Under the pieces are notes generated by a model. It searched no databases. It was not told the origin of the DNA and saw only the letters and a list, made by a program, of their open reading frames with translations. A DNA stretch of 64,000 nt, taken from positions 257,390-321,389 of the forward strand of contig JBIQJD010000002.1 of NCBI GenBank assembly GCA_044507695.1, written 5' to 3'. A program made the position numbers and the translations under genes. Positions within the stretch are counted from its first letter, which is position 1. Every line of letters starts with the position of its first letter. Source of the stretch: JBIQJD01 sp044507695 (lineage in GTDB: Bacteria > Bacteroidota > Ignavibacteria > Ignavibacteriales > Ignavibacteriaceae). Of this stretch, positions 34,838-43,114 are shown piece after piece.

Positions 34838-35176
34838 ATGAAAAAAATTGAAGCAATAATCCGCCCGTTCAAACTTGATGAAGTTAAAGAAGCTCTTGTT
34901 GAAGAGGGCGTACGGGGATTAACAATTACAGAAATCCGCGGTTACGGAAGGCAGAAAGGGCATACTGAAACTTACCGCGGCAGCGAGTATAGAATTGAAT
35001 TTATTCCTAAAATAAAGATTGAAGTAGTTGTTGAAGATCAGCAGCTTGATAAAGTTGTAGATGCAATATTGCGTACAGCTAAAACCGGTCAGGTTGGCGA
35101 TGGCAAGATTTTCATTTCAAATATTGAGGAAGTTATAAGGATCCGAACTGAAGAATCCGGCGCCGGGGCTCTGTAA
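34838..35176 (+). CDS. glnB: Nitrogen regulatory protein PII, second copy
   Basis: The 112-residue PII protein has the intact T-loop (ETYRGSEYR, Y51) and the B-loop TAKTGQVGDGKIFI. It is highly similar to the PII at 4757-5095 but is not next to amt. The nearest same-strand neighbours are secA and a TPR lipoprotein. Orphan placement fits a GlnB-type role in regulating enzymes or transcription rather than ammonium transport (inference). GAAAGGCG precedes the start. The stop codon lies inside the palindrome at 35173-35186. Confidence 0.95.
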   Translation: MKKIEAIIRPFKLDEVKEALVEEGVRGLTITEIRGYGRQKGHTETYRGSEYRIEFIPKIKIEVVVEDQQLDKVVDAILRTAKTGQVGDGKIFISNIEEVIRIRTEESGAGAL

Positions 35177-35186
35177 AATATTTTAC
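35173..35186. promoter_or_regulatory. 14-bp palindrome GTAAAATATTTTAC, copy 2
   Basis: This is the same perfect palindrome as at 28514-28527, with matching bases CC just downstream. It overlaps the stop codon of the second PII gene and lies 36 bases before the TPR lipoprotein start. Confidence 0.35.
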
Positions 35187-35221
35187 CTTTTTGTTTATTT
35201 CAATCTTTTTTAGCTTTTCTT

Positions 35222-37462
35222 ATGAATTTTTCAATGAAATCATTTCGTAACTGCTTTTTAATAATTTTAATCCCTGTAATATTCTTTTCAGGGTGCGGTG
35301 TCTGGGAAAATTTCACCACATATTTTAATCTATATTTCAATACTAAAGATGCTTTTGAAAAAGCTGAAAAAGATATTTATGCGCAAAAGCGTGAACTGTT
35401 TGCTACTACCGATCTTCAGGTAACCGGAACTGCCGGACAACTGCTTGCAAAGGTGATTGAAAAAGCTTCTAAAATTCTTCAGTTCAGCCCGAACTCCGCT
35501 TATGTTGATGATGCATTATTAATGTTGGGTAAATCTTTTTATTACCAGAAAAATTATTTAAAGGGATTGAGAAAATTTCAGGAGCTTATTGCCACACAGC
35601 CTGAAAGTGATTTGATAATTGAAACAAGATTGTGGATTGGCAAATCACAAATGAAACTGAAAGAATATGATAATGCACTTGCTACTTTAAGGGCTGTTCG
35701 TGATACCGCAATAGTTGAAGACGAAACAGAAATAATTAAAGATGCTTTCGTTGAAGAAATAGTATATCATATTTCATATGAGAATTACGGTGAAGCAATT
35801 AATGTTACCAAACAATTTTTAGAAATAAATGATGATGATGAAATAACCGCTGAACTGTATTATCAGCTTGGTAAACTTTATACTGAAATAGATGATATTC
35901 CGAATGCGATTGAAGCATATTCACAAGTAAATAATTTCTCACCAACATACGAAATTGAACTCCGTTCAAATATTGAACTTGCAAAATCATTAAGAGAATC
36001 AGGCAAACCCGCTGAAGCGCTGAACATTCTTGAATCAATGGGATCACAAAATAAATTTTCTGAAGCATTTGCTGAGATTGATGTTGAAACCGGGATTACA
36101 TTAATCTCACTTGAGAGATTTGATGAAGCAACTGATCTGCTGGTTTATGTTGATACTACTTATGCCGGAACTCCGCATTCAGGTACTGCAAAATTTAAAC
36201 TTGCCGAATTGTACGAATATCATTACAAGAACTTTGACAGCGCAGCAGCATATTATCAGAAAAATATTTCCGGCACAGCTCCGGTTGAAATTTTGCTGGC
36301 ATCAAGTAATAAAACACAGAAGTTCAGAAAATACACTGCGCTGTTAACTTCATTAAATGATAATAAGAAGAAGCTTGAGTACATAATTAATCCTGAAATA
36401 TTTGAACAGGATTCTATTCAATACTTGCTTGATTCCGCCGAAGCAGCGGTTGAATTAGAAGCTCTTACAGAAGTTACTGATTTACCTGAAGATGATCCGA
36501 ACAGAACAAACAGAAGAAATCCGCCTTCAAATCAGAATCAATTGCAGCAGCAAAAATTACTTCAATTGAAAAAACCGGTACGTCCGATAATTTCTGCTGA
36601 TTCGGCAAAAAGTTTGATAGTTAAAAATGAATTTGAGCTTGCAAATTTATTTTTTACTGAATTTGATCTGCCGGATTCAGCCTTTTATTACTATAATGAT
36701 ATAATTACTAATTACGATGATTCTGTTTATTATGCACGTGTACTTTTTGGTTTGGGAAGTTATTATGAAACAATAAATGAAAAAGCTAAAGCAGATAGTA
36801 TTTACAACGTTATATATGAAAATTACAGGAATGAACAAATTGTTAATGCTGCCGCGGCAAAGCTTGGCAAACCACTTGTTGATCTGGAATTTGATCCCGC
36901 TAAAGATTTGTATGTTGAAGCTGAAGAATTAATTAACAATGAGAAATATAACGAGAGTTTGAAAAAGCTTAATTCAATTTATGAAAATTATCCCGCTTCA
37001 AGATTTGCTGCAAAAGCTCTTTACGCAACCGGATGGATACTAGAAAATCAATTATCACTTTTTGATTCAGCTGCGGTTGTGTATGATTCGCTTGCATCAC
37101 AATATCCGGGAACAGAATATGCTTCTTCTGTAAAACCAAAACTCGAGTTTTACAAAACTAAACAGAAAGCTGTTCGGGATTCAATTGCCGCATTAAAAGC
37201 TGCGGAAGATTCTTTAAAAAATTCTATGCTGCTTCAGGATTCATTAAAGACTCCGGTACAGCCGGTTCAAACTCCGGTTAATCAGCAAGTTGTGAGTGAT
37301 AGTCTTGATTCAATGAATACGGTATCAGATTCTATTGAGCAGATGCATCAATCAATTCTTGATTCTTTACAAAGAAAACCGGAAAGTTCTGCTGATTCTC
37401 TTCAAAAGGATTTAAAACAGCAGATTGATTCTCTGCCGCCAAAACGTTCAGTGCCGGAATAA
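35222..37462 (+). CDS. TPR lipoprotein, possibly PorW/SprE-like
   Basis: The 746-residue protein has a lipobox at C25 (FFSGC). Six or more TPR-type helix pairs follow over about 65-350 and again at about 460-640 (for example AYVDDALLMLGKSFYYQKNYLKGLRKFQEL and SRFAAKALYATGWILENQ). The C-terminus is a low-complexity Ser/Asp/Lys/Gln stretch with repeated DSL units. The N-terminal FTTYFNLYFNTKDAFEKAEKDI after the lipobox resembles PorW/SprE, the lipoprotein needed for T9SS in Bacteroidetes. I make this link with moderate confidence. Two T9SS substrates are encoded in this window. Confidence 0.8.
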   Translation: MNFSMKSFRNCFLIILIPVIFFSGCGVWENFTTYFNLYFNTKDAFEKAEKDIYAQKRELFATTDLQVTGTAGQLLAKVIEKASKILQFSPNSAYVDDALLMLGKSFYYQKNYLKGLRKFQELIATQPESDLIIETRLWIGKSQMKLKEYDNALATLRAVRDTAIVEDETEIIKDAFVEEIVYHISYENYGEAINVTKQFLEINDDDEITAELYYQLGKLYTEIDDIPNAIEAYSQVNNFSPTYEIELRSNIELAKSLRESGKPAEALNILESMGSQNKFSEAFAEIDVETGITLISLERFDEATDLLVYVDTTYAGTPHSGTAKFKLAELYEYHYKNFDSAAAYYQKNISGTAPVEILLASSNKTQKFRKYTALLTSLNDNKKKLEYIINPEIFEQDSIQYLLDSAEAAVELEALTEVTDLPEDDPNRTNRRNPPSNQNQLQQQKLLQLKKPVRPIISADSAKSLIVKNEFELANLFFTEFDLPDSAFYYYNDIITNYDDSVYYARVLFGLGSYYETINEKAKADSIYNVIYENYRNEQIVNAAAAKLGKPLVDLEFDPAKDLYVEAEELINNEKYNESLKKLNSIYENYPASRFAAKALYATGWILENQLSLFDSAAVVYDSLASQYPGTEYASSVKPKLEFYKTKQKAVRDSIAALKAAEDSLKNSMLLQDSLKTPVQPVQTPVNQQVVSDSLDSMNTVSDSIEQMHQSILDSLQRKPESSADSLQKDLKQQIDSLPPKRSVPE

Positions 37463-37496
37463 TATCTGAACCAATAGTTATTATACATGATTGAAA

Positions 37497-38255
37497 ATGG
37501 AAATTAACTTCACCCAATTTCCAAAATTGGAGATCGCTGCTGCCTTTGAAAAAATTCTTCCTTTCATAAAAAAGAAAAAGATTACCTTCTTTTTCCTTTA
37601 CATAATTTTTCTTATTTACTTCAGCATACCTTCATTCCAAATTCCTGTTTTAGAATATAATACATACAGAATCACATCATTAATGGAACAACGGGCAATT
37701 GAGAATTTTCTTTTATTTTATCCAAAGCAGTCCTGGTGCGATATTGATGATGTTCATCTAAATGTTTTGCGTGCAATTATTTCAATGGAGGATGGAAGTT
37801 TTTTCAAACACAAAGGAATTGACTGGAAGGAATTAAATACTTCCCTCGGCATTAATAAACGGCGCGGCAGAACTGTTAGAGGCGGCAGCACAATTACAAT
37901 GCAAACCGCAAAAAATTTATTCTTAACTACAAATAAAAATCTTCTTCGAAAAGCAAAAGAATTTATTATTTCATTCAGAATGGAAAAGGAATTATCTAAA
38001 AAATCAATTCTTGAAAATTATATAAACGCAGTTGAATGGGGTGATGGAATTTTTGGAATAAAAGAAGCTGCCGATTTATACTTCAATAAAGAGCCTTCTG
38101 ATCTTAATTTAAATGAAGCCTCAAGACTTGCAGCGGTAATTCCTTCACCTTTAAAATTTCAGCCAAATACAAACGCAAGATATGTTCTCAGGCGTTCATC
38201 ATTAATACGCGGAAGATTGGGTGATATTTTGTTATTCCCCGAGAAGAAAAAATGA
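37497..38255 (+). CDS. mtgA: Monofunctional peptidoglycan transglycosylase
   Basis: This membrane-bound glycosyltransferase polymerises lipid II into glycan strands. From ATG 37497 it has 252 residues (an in-frame TTG at 37491 is also possible). There is one transmembrane helix at about 30-50, then the GT51 domain with MEDGSFFKHKGIDW, RGGSTITMQTAKNLFL, KELSKKSILENYINAVEWGDGIFG and AAVIPSPLKFQP. MEDGSFFKHKGID carries the catalytic glutamate. It overlaps the following AlbA_2 gene by four bases (ATGA). Confidence 0.93.
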   Translation: MEINFTQFPKLEIAAAFEKILPFIKKKKITFFFLYIIFLIYFSIPSFQIPVLEYNTYRITSLMEQRAIENFLLFYPKQSWCDIDDVHLNVLRAIISMEDGSFFKHKGIDWKELNTSLGINKRRGRTVRGGSTITMQTAKNLFLTTNKNLLRKAKEFIISFRMEKELSKKSILENYINAVEWGDGIFGIKEAADLYFNKEPSDLNLNEASRLAAVIPSPLKFQPNTNARYVLRRSSLIRGRLGDILLFPEKKK

Positions 38256-38905
38256 GAAGAAGAGATTTACTTGATTTAATTGAAGAAGGTGAAAATTTTC
38301 ACTGTGAATTTAAAAGAAAATTTTCTGAGCCGGATAAAATTGCGCGTGAGATGATGGCATTTGCAAATTCACGCGGCGGATTTATTTTGTTTGGAGTGGA
38401 TGATAATAAGGAGATAATAGGAGTTGAAAGTGAAAAAGGTGAAGCTGAATTAATTATTGATACAGCAAAAAATTATATTGAACCGCCGCTTGAGATAAAT
38501 CTTCATTATATGAATATTGATGAGAAGGAAATTGTTATTGTTGAAATTCCTGAATCAGATAAAAAACCGCACCGGCTTCAGGATTATCAAAATGAATTTG
38601 ATATTAATAATGCTGTTGTTTGCATAAGAGTGAATGATAAATCCATGCAGGCCAGTAAAGAAATGATGCGCATAATGCGTGCACAGGCTAATAATCTTGA
38701 GTTGAAAAAATACATTCTCGGCAATAATGAAAAATTTGTTTTCGATTATCTAAATAAGAATGAAACAATTTCTGTTAAAGAATTAAGCCGCGGGATAAAT
38801 ATCTCTGAAAGAAGAGCATCAAGAACACTTGTTAAAATGGTGCGCGCAAATCTTCTTGCTATTCATACAAAAGATAATGGAGAAGAATTTTTTACTGCTA
38901 TTTAA
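38252..38905 (+). CDS. AlbA_2 (Schlafen-like) domain protein with winged helix
   Basis: The 217-residue cytoplasmic protein has an AlbA_2 domain at about 5-125: EFKRKFSEPDKIAREMMAFANSRGGFILFGVDDNKEIIGV is diagnostic. A C-terminal winged-helix region lies at about 150-217. Members are putative nucleic-acid-binding or ATP-binding regulators. Overlap with mtgA (ATGA) suggests linked expression with cell wall synthesis, though the functional reason is unknown. It converges with the SpoU methyltransferase; stop codons abut at 38905/38906. Confidence 0.9.
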   Translation: MRRRDLLDLIEEGENFHCEFKRKFSEPDKIAREMMAFANSRGGFILFGVDDNKEIIGVESEKGEAELIIDTAKNYIEPPLEINLHYMNIDEKEIVIVEIPESDKKPHRLQDYQNEFDINNAVVCIRVNDKSMQASKEMMRIMRAQANNLELKKYILGNNEKFVFDYLNKNETISVKELSRGINISERRASRTLVKMVRANLLAIHTKDNGEEFFTAI

Positions 38906-39448
38906 TTATTCTTTTGTTCCATCAAAAATTTTACGCAATTCAAAAAGAGCAACACCATAAGCCACAGCAACATTAAGTGAATGTTTAATCCCATGCTGTG
39001 GAATCTCAATTGAAAAATCGCAAAGATCAATCAACTCCTGCGAAACTCCTGTAATTTCATTTCCCACAATAACGCAAAGAGGAAAATCATCGGTTCTTAC
39101 TTCATAATATTTTTTGCTCTTACTTGTAATTTCAAGAGCACATATTTTTACATTTTCTGATTTTAATTTCTTTACAACTTCAACAGGATCTTTTACATAT
39201 TCCCAATTCACACTTTCTGTTGAGCCGAGTGCAGTTTTTAGAATCTCTTTTTTGGGTGGATGAGGAGTGTATCCACAGAGAAAAAGCTTTTCAATCATCG
39301 CACCGTCTGATGTGCGGAAAATTGATCCAACATTATAATTACTCCTTATGGAGTTAAGTATTACATATACCGGCATCTTTTTAACAAGATGAAGCGTTTC
39401 TAATGTACTTCGCTGTTTGGTTATTTCTTCGTGAGTAAGTTTTTTCAT
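38906..39448 (-). CDS. SpoU/TrmH-family RNA 2'-O-methyltransferase
   Basis: The 180-residue RNA ribose methyltransferase has the SPOUT knot motifs: SIRSNYNVGSIFRTSDG (motif 1), PLCVIVGNEITGV (motif 2) and IEIPQHGIKHSLNVAVAYGVALFEL (motif 3). It is short, with no RNA-binding extension, and so resembles minimal TrmL/TrmH-type enzymes. The target position cannot be told from sequence. It starts 2 bases after the rlmN stop codon on the same strand. Confidence 0.93.
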   Translation of the reverse strand: MKKLTHEEITKQRSTLETLHLVKKMPVYVILNSIRSNYNVGSIFRTSDGAMIEKLFLCGYTPHPPKKEILKTALGSTESVNWEYVKDPVEVVKKLKSENVKICALEITSKSKKYYEVRTDDFPLCVIVGNEITGVSQELIDLCDFSIEIPQHGIKHSLNVAVAYGVALFELRKIFDGTKE

Positions 39449-39450
39449 GA

Positions 39451-40536
39451 TTAATATTTTACAGCAAGCTGACCGCAGGCTGCAGCAATATCTTCTCCCT
39501 GAGTTTCACGAACCATAACTGTGATATTCCTGTTCCGTAATTTCTGCACAAACTGATCAATCCGTTTTTTATGAGTAGGCTTCAGTTCTGCAGCAAATCC
39601 GGTTGGATTCATATGCTCAAGTGAATTGAACGGAATTACATTAATTTTTGATGGCATTGAATTGCAGAGTTTTACCAATGCTTCAATATCTTCATCTCTG
39701 TCATTCAAATCTTTCAGCATAACATATTCAAAAGTAATTCGTGTATCTGTTTTTTTTGTGTAATACCTGCAGGCATCAAGCGTTTCTTTTAATGAATACT
39801 TTTTGTTGATTGGCATTATTTTACTTCGAATATCTTCAAAACAGGAATGGAGCGATAAAGCTAATTTTACTTTCAATCCGGTATCAGCAAGCTCTTTTAT
39901 TTTAGGTGCAATACCCGCTGTTGATACTGTGATTTTTTTCAGACTAATGCCTGTTGTTAATTCTTCTGAAAAAATTTTAAGAGATTGTACTGTTGATTTA
40001 AAATTCAGCAGCGGTTCGCCCATTCCCATATAAACAATGTTGGTGAGTTTTTCTTTTCCGTAATCTTTTGCTGCCAGCATGTATTGATCAAAAATTTCTC
40101 CGGGTGAAAGATTTTTTTTATATCCCATTAATCCTGTTGCACAAAACTGGCAATCCAATGGGCAGCCAACCTGCGTTGAAATGCAGAGCGTTGTTCTTTT
40201 CTCCTCCGGAATAATTACTGATTCAATTTTGTTCCGTTCTTTCGTTTCAAAAATAAATTTTTTAGTTCCGGTATGAATTGAAACTTCATCATCAACATAA
40301 TTTAATGTTTGAATTTCAGCAGTATCTTTTAATTGGCTCCGCAGAGATTTGGGAAGATTCTGCATTTCATCAAAATCAACCGCGAGATGATTATACATCC
40401 AGTTAAAAACCTGTTCACCTCTGAATCCGGGATAGCCTTGCTCTTCAAAAAATTGCTGCAATTCTTCAAGAGTTAATCCTTTCAGCGTAGTTTTCCGTAC
40501 GGGTTTTGCATGTAGTGTTAAGATTTCATTTTGCAT
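39451..40536 (-). CDS. rlmN: 23S rRNA/tRNA (adenine-C2) methyltransferase, radical SAM
   Basis: This dual-specificity enzyme methylates A2503 of 23S rRNA and A37 of some tRNAs. It has 361 residues. The radical SAM cluster cysteines are C125, C129 and C132 (GCPLDCQFC). C118 and C354 (AAACGQL) are the catalytic and methyl-carrier cysteines, at almost the same numbers as in E. coli RlmN. It is co-transcribed with the SpoU methyltransferase. The two RNA modification genes lie divergent from the acyl-CoA dehydrogenase operon. Confidence 0.96.
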   Translation of the reverse strand: MQNEILTLHAKPVRKTTLKGLTLEELQQFFEEQGYPGFRGEQVFNWMYNHLAVDFDEMQNLPKSLRSQLKDTAEIQTLNYVDDEVSIHTGTKKFIFETKERNKIESVIIPEEKRTTLCISTQVGCPLDCQFCATGLMGYKKNLSPGEIFDQYMLAAKDYGKEKLTNIVYMGMGEPLLNFKSTVQSLKIFSEELTTGISLKKITVSTAGIAPKIKELADTGLKVKLALSLHSCFEDIRSKIMPINKKYSLKETLDACRYYTKKTDTRITFEYVMLKDLNDRDEDIEALVKLCNSMPSKINVIPFNSLEHMNPTGFAAELKPTHKKRIDQFVQKLRNRNITVMVRETQGEDIAAACGQLAVKY

Positions 40537-40647
40537 TCTGCAAATATAAACATTTGATGCCGGTGATAAAATGGAAGAAATTTTGGTGAGGTGATAAATT
40601 CATTTTACATGCACAAAAAGTTGTGTCTGAACATCATTTCAAATCAT

Positions 40648-40660
40648 TGCAAACATTGCA
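40648..40660. promoter_or_regulatory. Candidate operator TGCAA-ACA-TTGCA
   Basis: Perfect 5-bp arms with a 3-base spacer lie about 90 bases upstream of the acyl-CoA dehydrogenase start, inside a run of three ATT(T/G)CAAA-type units (40635-40660) spaced 9-10 bases. It may bind a fatty-acid-metabolism regulator. Confidence 0.3.
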
Positions 40661-40749
40661 GTATTCTGTTATTTTAAGCTGGTAATCTCAAAAGGATTAC
40701 TTTCAAGCAGGGTTAAAAAATCCAATAATCCACAAAGAAAAGGAACCAC

Positions 40750-41895
40750 ATGAATTTCGAATTCACTGAAGATCAATTAATGATCAAAGAAACTGCCCGT
40801 GAATTTGCACAAAATGAAATAGCACCTTCCTCAATTGAACGTGATATTAACGCGGAATTTCCTCACGAAATTGTTAAGAAACTTGGTGAACTTGGTTTTA
40901 TGGGGATGATGGTTTCGCCTGATTACGGCGGCGCAGGTCTCGATACAATTTGTTATGTGCTTGCTTTAATTGAAATATCAAAAGCTGATGCAAGTTGCGG
41001 TGTTATTATGTCTGTTAATAATTCACTCGTTTGTTTTGGTCTGGAAAAATATGGTACTGATTTTATAAAAGAAAATTATTTAACTCCATTAGCTAAAGGA
41101 GAAAAGCTCGGCGCATTTGCTTTATCTGAACCTGAAGCCGGAAGTGATGCAACGAAGCAAAAAACTACTGCTGAAAAACAGAGCGATTATTATGTTTTAA
41201 ATGGCATAAAAAACTGGATTACAAACGGTTCAACTGCCGATTATGTTTTGGTGATGGCTTCTACTGATAAGGAAAAAGCACATAAAGGAATTTCTACATT
41301 CATTGTTGAAAAGGGAACTCCGGGCTTTGGTCACGGAAAGAAAGAAGATAAACTTGGTATACGCAGTTCAGATACTTGTTCCCTTACTTTTGAAAATTGT
41401 AAAGTGCCGGTTCAGAATCTTGTTTGGGAAGAAGGCAAAGGTTTTAATTTTGCGATGAATACTTTAAATGGAGGGAGAATAGGAATTGCTGCGCAGGCAA
41501 TCGGCATTGCAGAAGCTTCACTGGAAGCGTCTGTTAAATATTCACAGGAGAGAAAAGCATTCGGGCAGAAGATCGCAGATTTCCAGGCTATTCAATTCAA
41601 GATATCCGATATGGCAGTAAAAGTTGATGCCGCAAAACTTCTTACATTGCAGGCAGCCGCAGCAAAAGATGCGGGTAAACCATATCACAGAGAAGCTGCA
41701 ATGGCAAAACTTTACGCTTCAAAAATTGCAGTTGAATGTGCACTTGATGCAATTCAAATTCATGGCGGATATGGGTATGTGCGGGAGTATCTTGTTGAAA
41801 GATACTTGCGTGATGCTAAAATTACCGAGATATATGAAGGTACTTCTGAAATTCAAAAATTAGTTATTGCAAGATCATTGCTTGATGCAAAATAA
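40750..41895 (+). CDS. Short-chain acyl-CoA dehydrogenase
   Basis: The 381-residue FAD flavoenzyme oxidises acyl-CoA in beta-oxidation or reduces enoyl-CoA in fermentative butyrate routes. FAD/substrate motifs are seen: FALSEPEAGSDA, GIKNWITNGSTADYVLVMAST, and the catalytic base E363 in EIYEGTSEIQKLV. Sequence style is closest to butyryl-CoA dehydrogenases. No electron-transfer flavoprotein genes are next to it. Its stop overlaps the start of the YidD-like gene (TAATG), so translation is coupled into an unrelated-looking run. Confidence 0.95.
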   Translation: MNFEFTEDQLMIKETAREFAQNEIAPSSIERDINAEFPHEIVKKLGELGFMGMMVSPDYGGAGLDTICYVLALIEISKADASCGVIMSVNNSLVCFGLEKYGTDFIKENYLTPLAKGEKLGAFALSEPEAGSDATKQKTTAEKQSDYYVLNGIKNWITNGSTADYVLVMASTDKEKAHKGISTFIVEKGTPGFGHGKKEDKLGIRSSDTCSLTFENCKVPVQNLVWEEGKGFNFAMNTLNGGRIGIAAQAIGIAEASLEASVKYSQERKAFGQKIADFQAIQFKISDMAVKVDAAKLLTLQAAAAKDAGKPYHREAAMAKLYASKIAVECALDAIQIHGGYGYVREYLVERYLRDAKITEIYEGTSEIQKLVIARSLLDAK

Positions 41896-42299
41896 TGAAA
41901 TTATTTTTAATCATTTTTATTATCGCTACAGTTCAAATTGTTTTTCCGCAATCTGCAGAAAAGTGGAAAGCAAAAGAAATTTCATATCAGCATAAAAAGA
42001 TGGAAAAACGACGTGATTATTCATTCTCCGGCAATTCAGCCGGAGAAGTTTTATCAAAATCATTCATTAATATTTACAGAATATTTTTTTCTGATGTTGA
42101 TGGTGATAATTGTCCCTTCAATCCATCATGCTCACAATTTTTTATTGAATCAGTTGAAGAGACAAATTTATTCCAGGGCGTTTTGATGTTTGCTGACCGT
42201 TTTACACGTGATATGAATTTTGTAAACCGGAGTGGAAAATATTTTATTGATGATTCAGGCAGATATTATGATCCTCCTTCTCTCTATACTCTGAAATGA
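41895..42299 (+). CDS. Exported YidD-like protein
   Basis: The 134-residue protein has a signal peptide (MKLFLIIFIIATVQIVFPQ) followed by a charged helix and then a YidD-type core, YRIFFSDVDGDNCPFNPSCSQFFIES. YidD proteins are normally small cytoplasmic membrane-associated factors that help YidC insert proteins, with the core C-x-F-x-P-(T/S)-C-S. This member keeps the cysteine-Phe-x-Pro-Ser-Cys-Ser core but is predicted to be exported, and its C-terminus (DDSGRYYDPPSLYTLK) is different from typical YidD. It is fused by TAATG/ATGA overlaps to the acyl-CoA dehydrogenase upstream and to the TPR membrane protein downstream. Function is unknown. Confidence 0.75.
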   Translation: MKLFLIIFIIATVQIVFPQSAEKWKAKEISYQHKKMEKRRDYSFSGNSAGEVLSKSFINIYRIFFSDVDGDNCPFNPSCSQFFIESVEETNLFQGVLMFADRFTRDMNFVNRSGKYFIDDSGRYYDPPSLYTLK

Positions 42300-43114
42300 A
42301 AACGTATCAGATTTTGCTATTTCTGTTTCTCACTGCTTCAGCTTTCCCTCAGAATTTAAATCTTCATTCCTTAGAGAATAAAAAGAAATTTGCCGATCAT
42401 CTATTTTGTGAGAAAGATTATCTTCGTTCAATATTAGAGTATGAATCAATCCTTCAATCCATACAAAATGATACTATTAAATTTAAAATTGGATTGGCGT
42501 ATCAGCGCCTTGACGAGTATGAAAAATCAATTAACATTTTTAATTCCATCTTACCAAATGCAGAAAGTGAATTTTATCATTCGTTGTTTCTAATGAATGA
42601 TTTTAATCTATTTAGAATTAAAGTGAACAATAATAAAACTGATGCAAATCCTGCCGTTCAAAAATTATATTTGTTCAGTTATTTTTTTACGGATGATGCA
42701 CTGCCTGATTGGCAAAAATTTTCGGAAACATTTTCGGAGGAACGTGCTGTTGAATCTTTTTATGAAAAGAAGATTAATCCCGGTTATAAAAGTGAAATAA
42801 CTGCGGCAATTTTATCGGCAATAATTCCGGGTGCGGGTAAAATTTACACGGAACAATACGGTGATGGCATAACTGCTTTTATTGCAACAGGACTTCTTGC
42901 ATATCTTTCATATTCAAATTTTAATCATGATCATGACTTCAGAGGCTGGCTGTTTGGCGGAGCGGCAGCAATTTTTTATGCGGGAAATATTTATGGCTCT
43001 GCAGCATCAGCTAAGATTTTTAATGCAGGTATAAAAATGAATTTTGAAAATGAGCTCCGTTTATTTCTTAATCAGAACAATTATTTTATGCCTGAATATA
43101 ATTTCTGCAAATGA
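42296..43114 (+). CDS. TPR protein with C-terminal membrane domain, first paralogue
   Basis: The 272-residue protein has a signal peptide (ending SAFPQ) and about three TPR-like helix pairs (35-150). A C-terminal hydrophobic domain follows, with SAIIPGAGKIYTEQYGDGITAFIATG and further helices. That PGAG(K/Q)IYT-x-x-Y-x-(D/N)GI signature also occurs in the next gene and is similar to DUF5683/TM2-type membrane domains. I do not recognise a named family. It overlaps the YidD-like gene and the next paralogue by ATGA, so the three are probably made together. Confidence 0.72.
   Translation: MKTYQILLFLFLTASAFPQNLNLHSLENKKKFADHLFCEKDYLRSILEYESILQSIQNDTIKFKIGLAYQRLDEYEKSINIFNSILPNAESEFYHSLFLMNDFNLFRIKVNNNKTDANPAVQKLYLFSYFFTDDALPDWQKFSETFSEERAVESFYEKKINPGYKSEITAAILSAIIPGAGKIYTEQYGDGITAFIATGLLAYLSYSNFNHDHDFRGWLFGGAAAIFYAGNIYGSAASAKIFNAGIKMNFENELRLFLNQNNYFMPEYNFCK

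Noticed and set aside
41624..41863. 79-codon plus-strand frame inside the acyl-CoA dehydrogenase gene
   Set aside because: It is a frame-shifted reading of dehydrogenase sequence without its own start signals.
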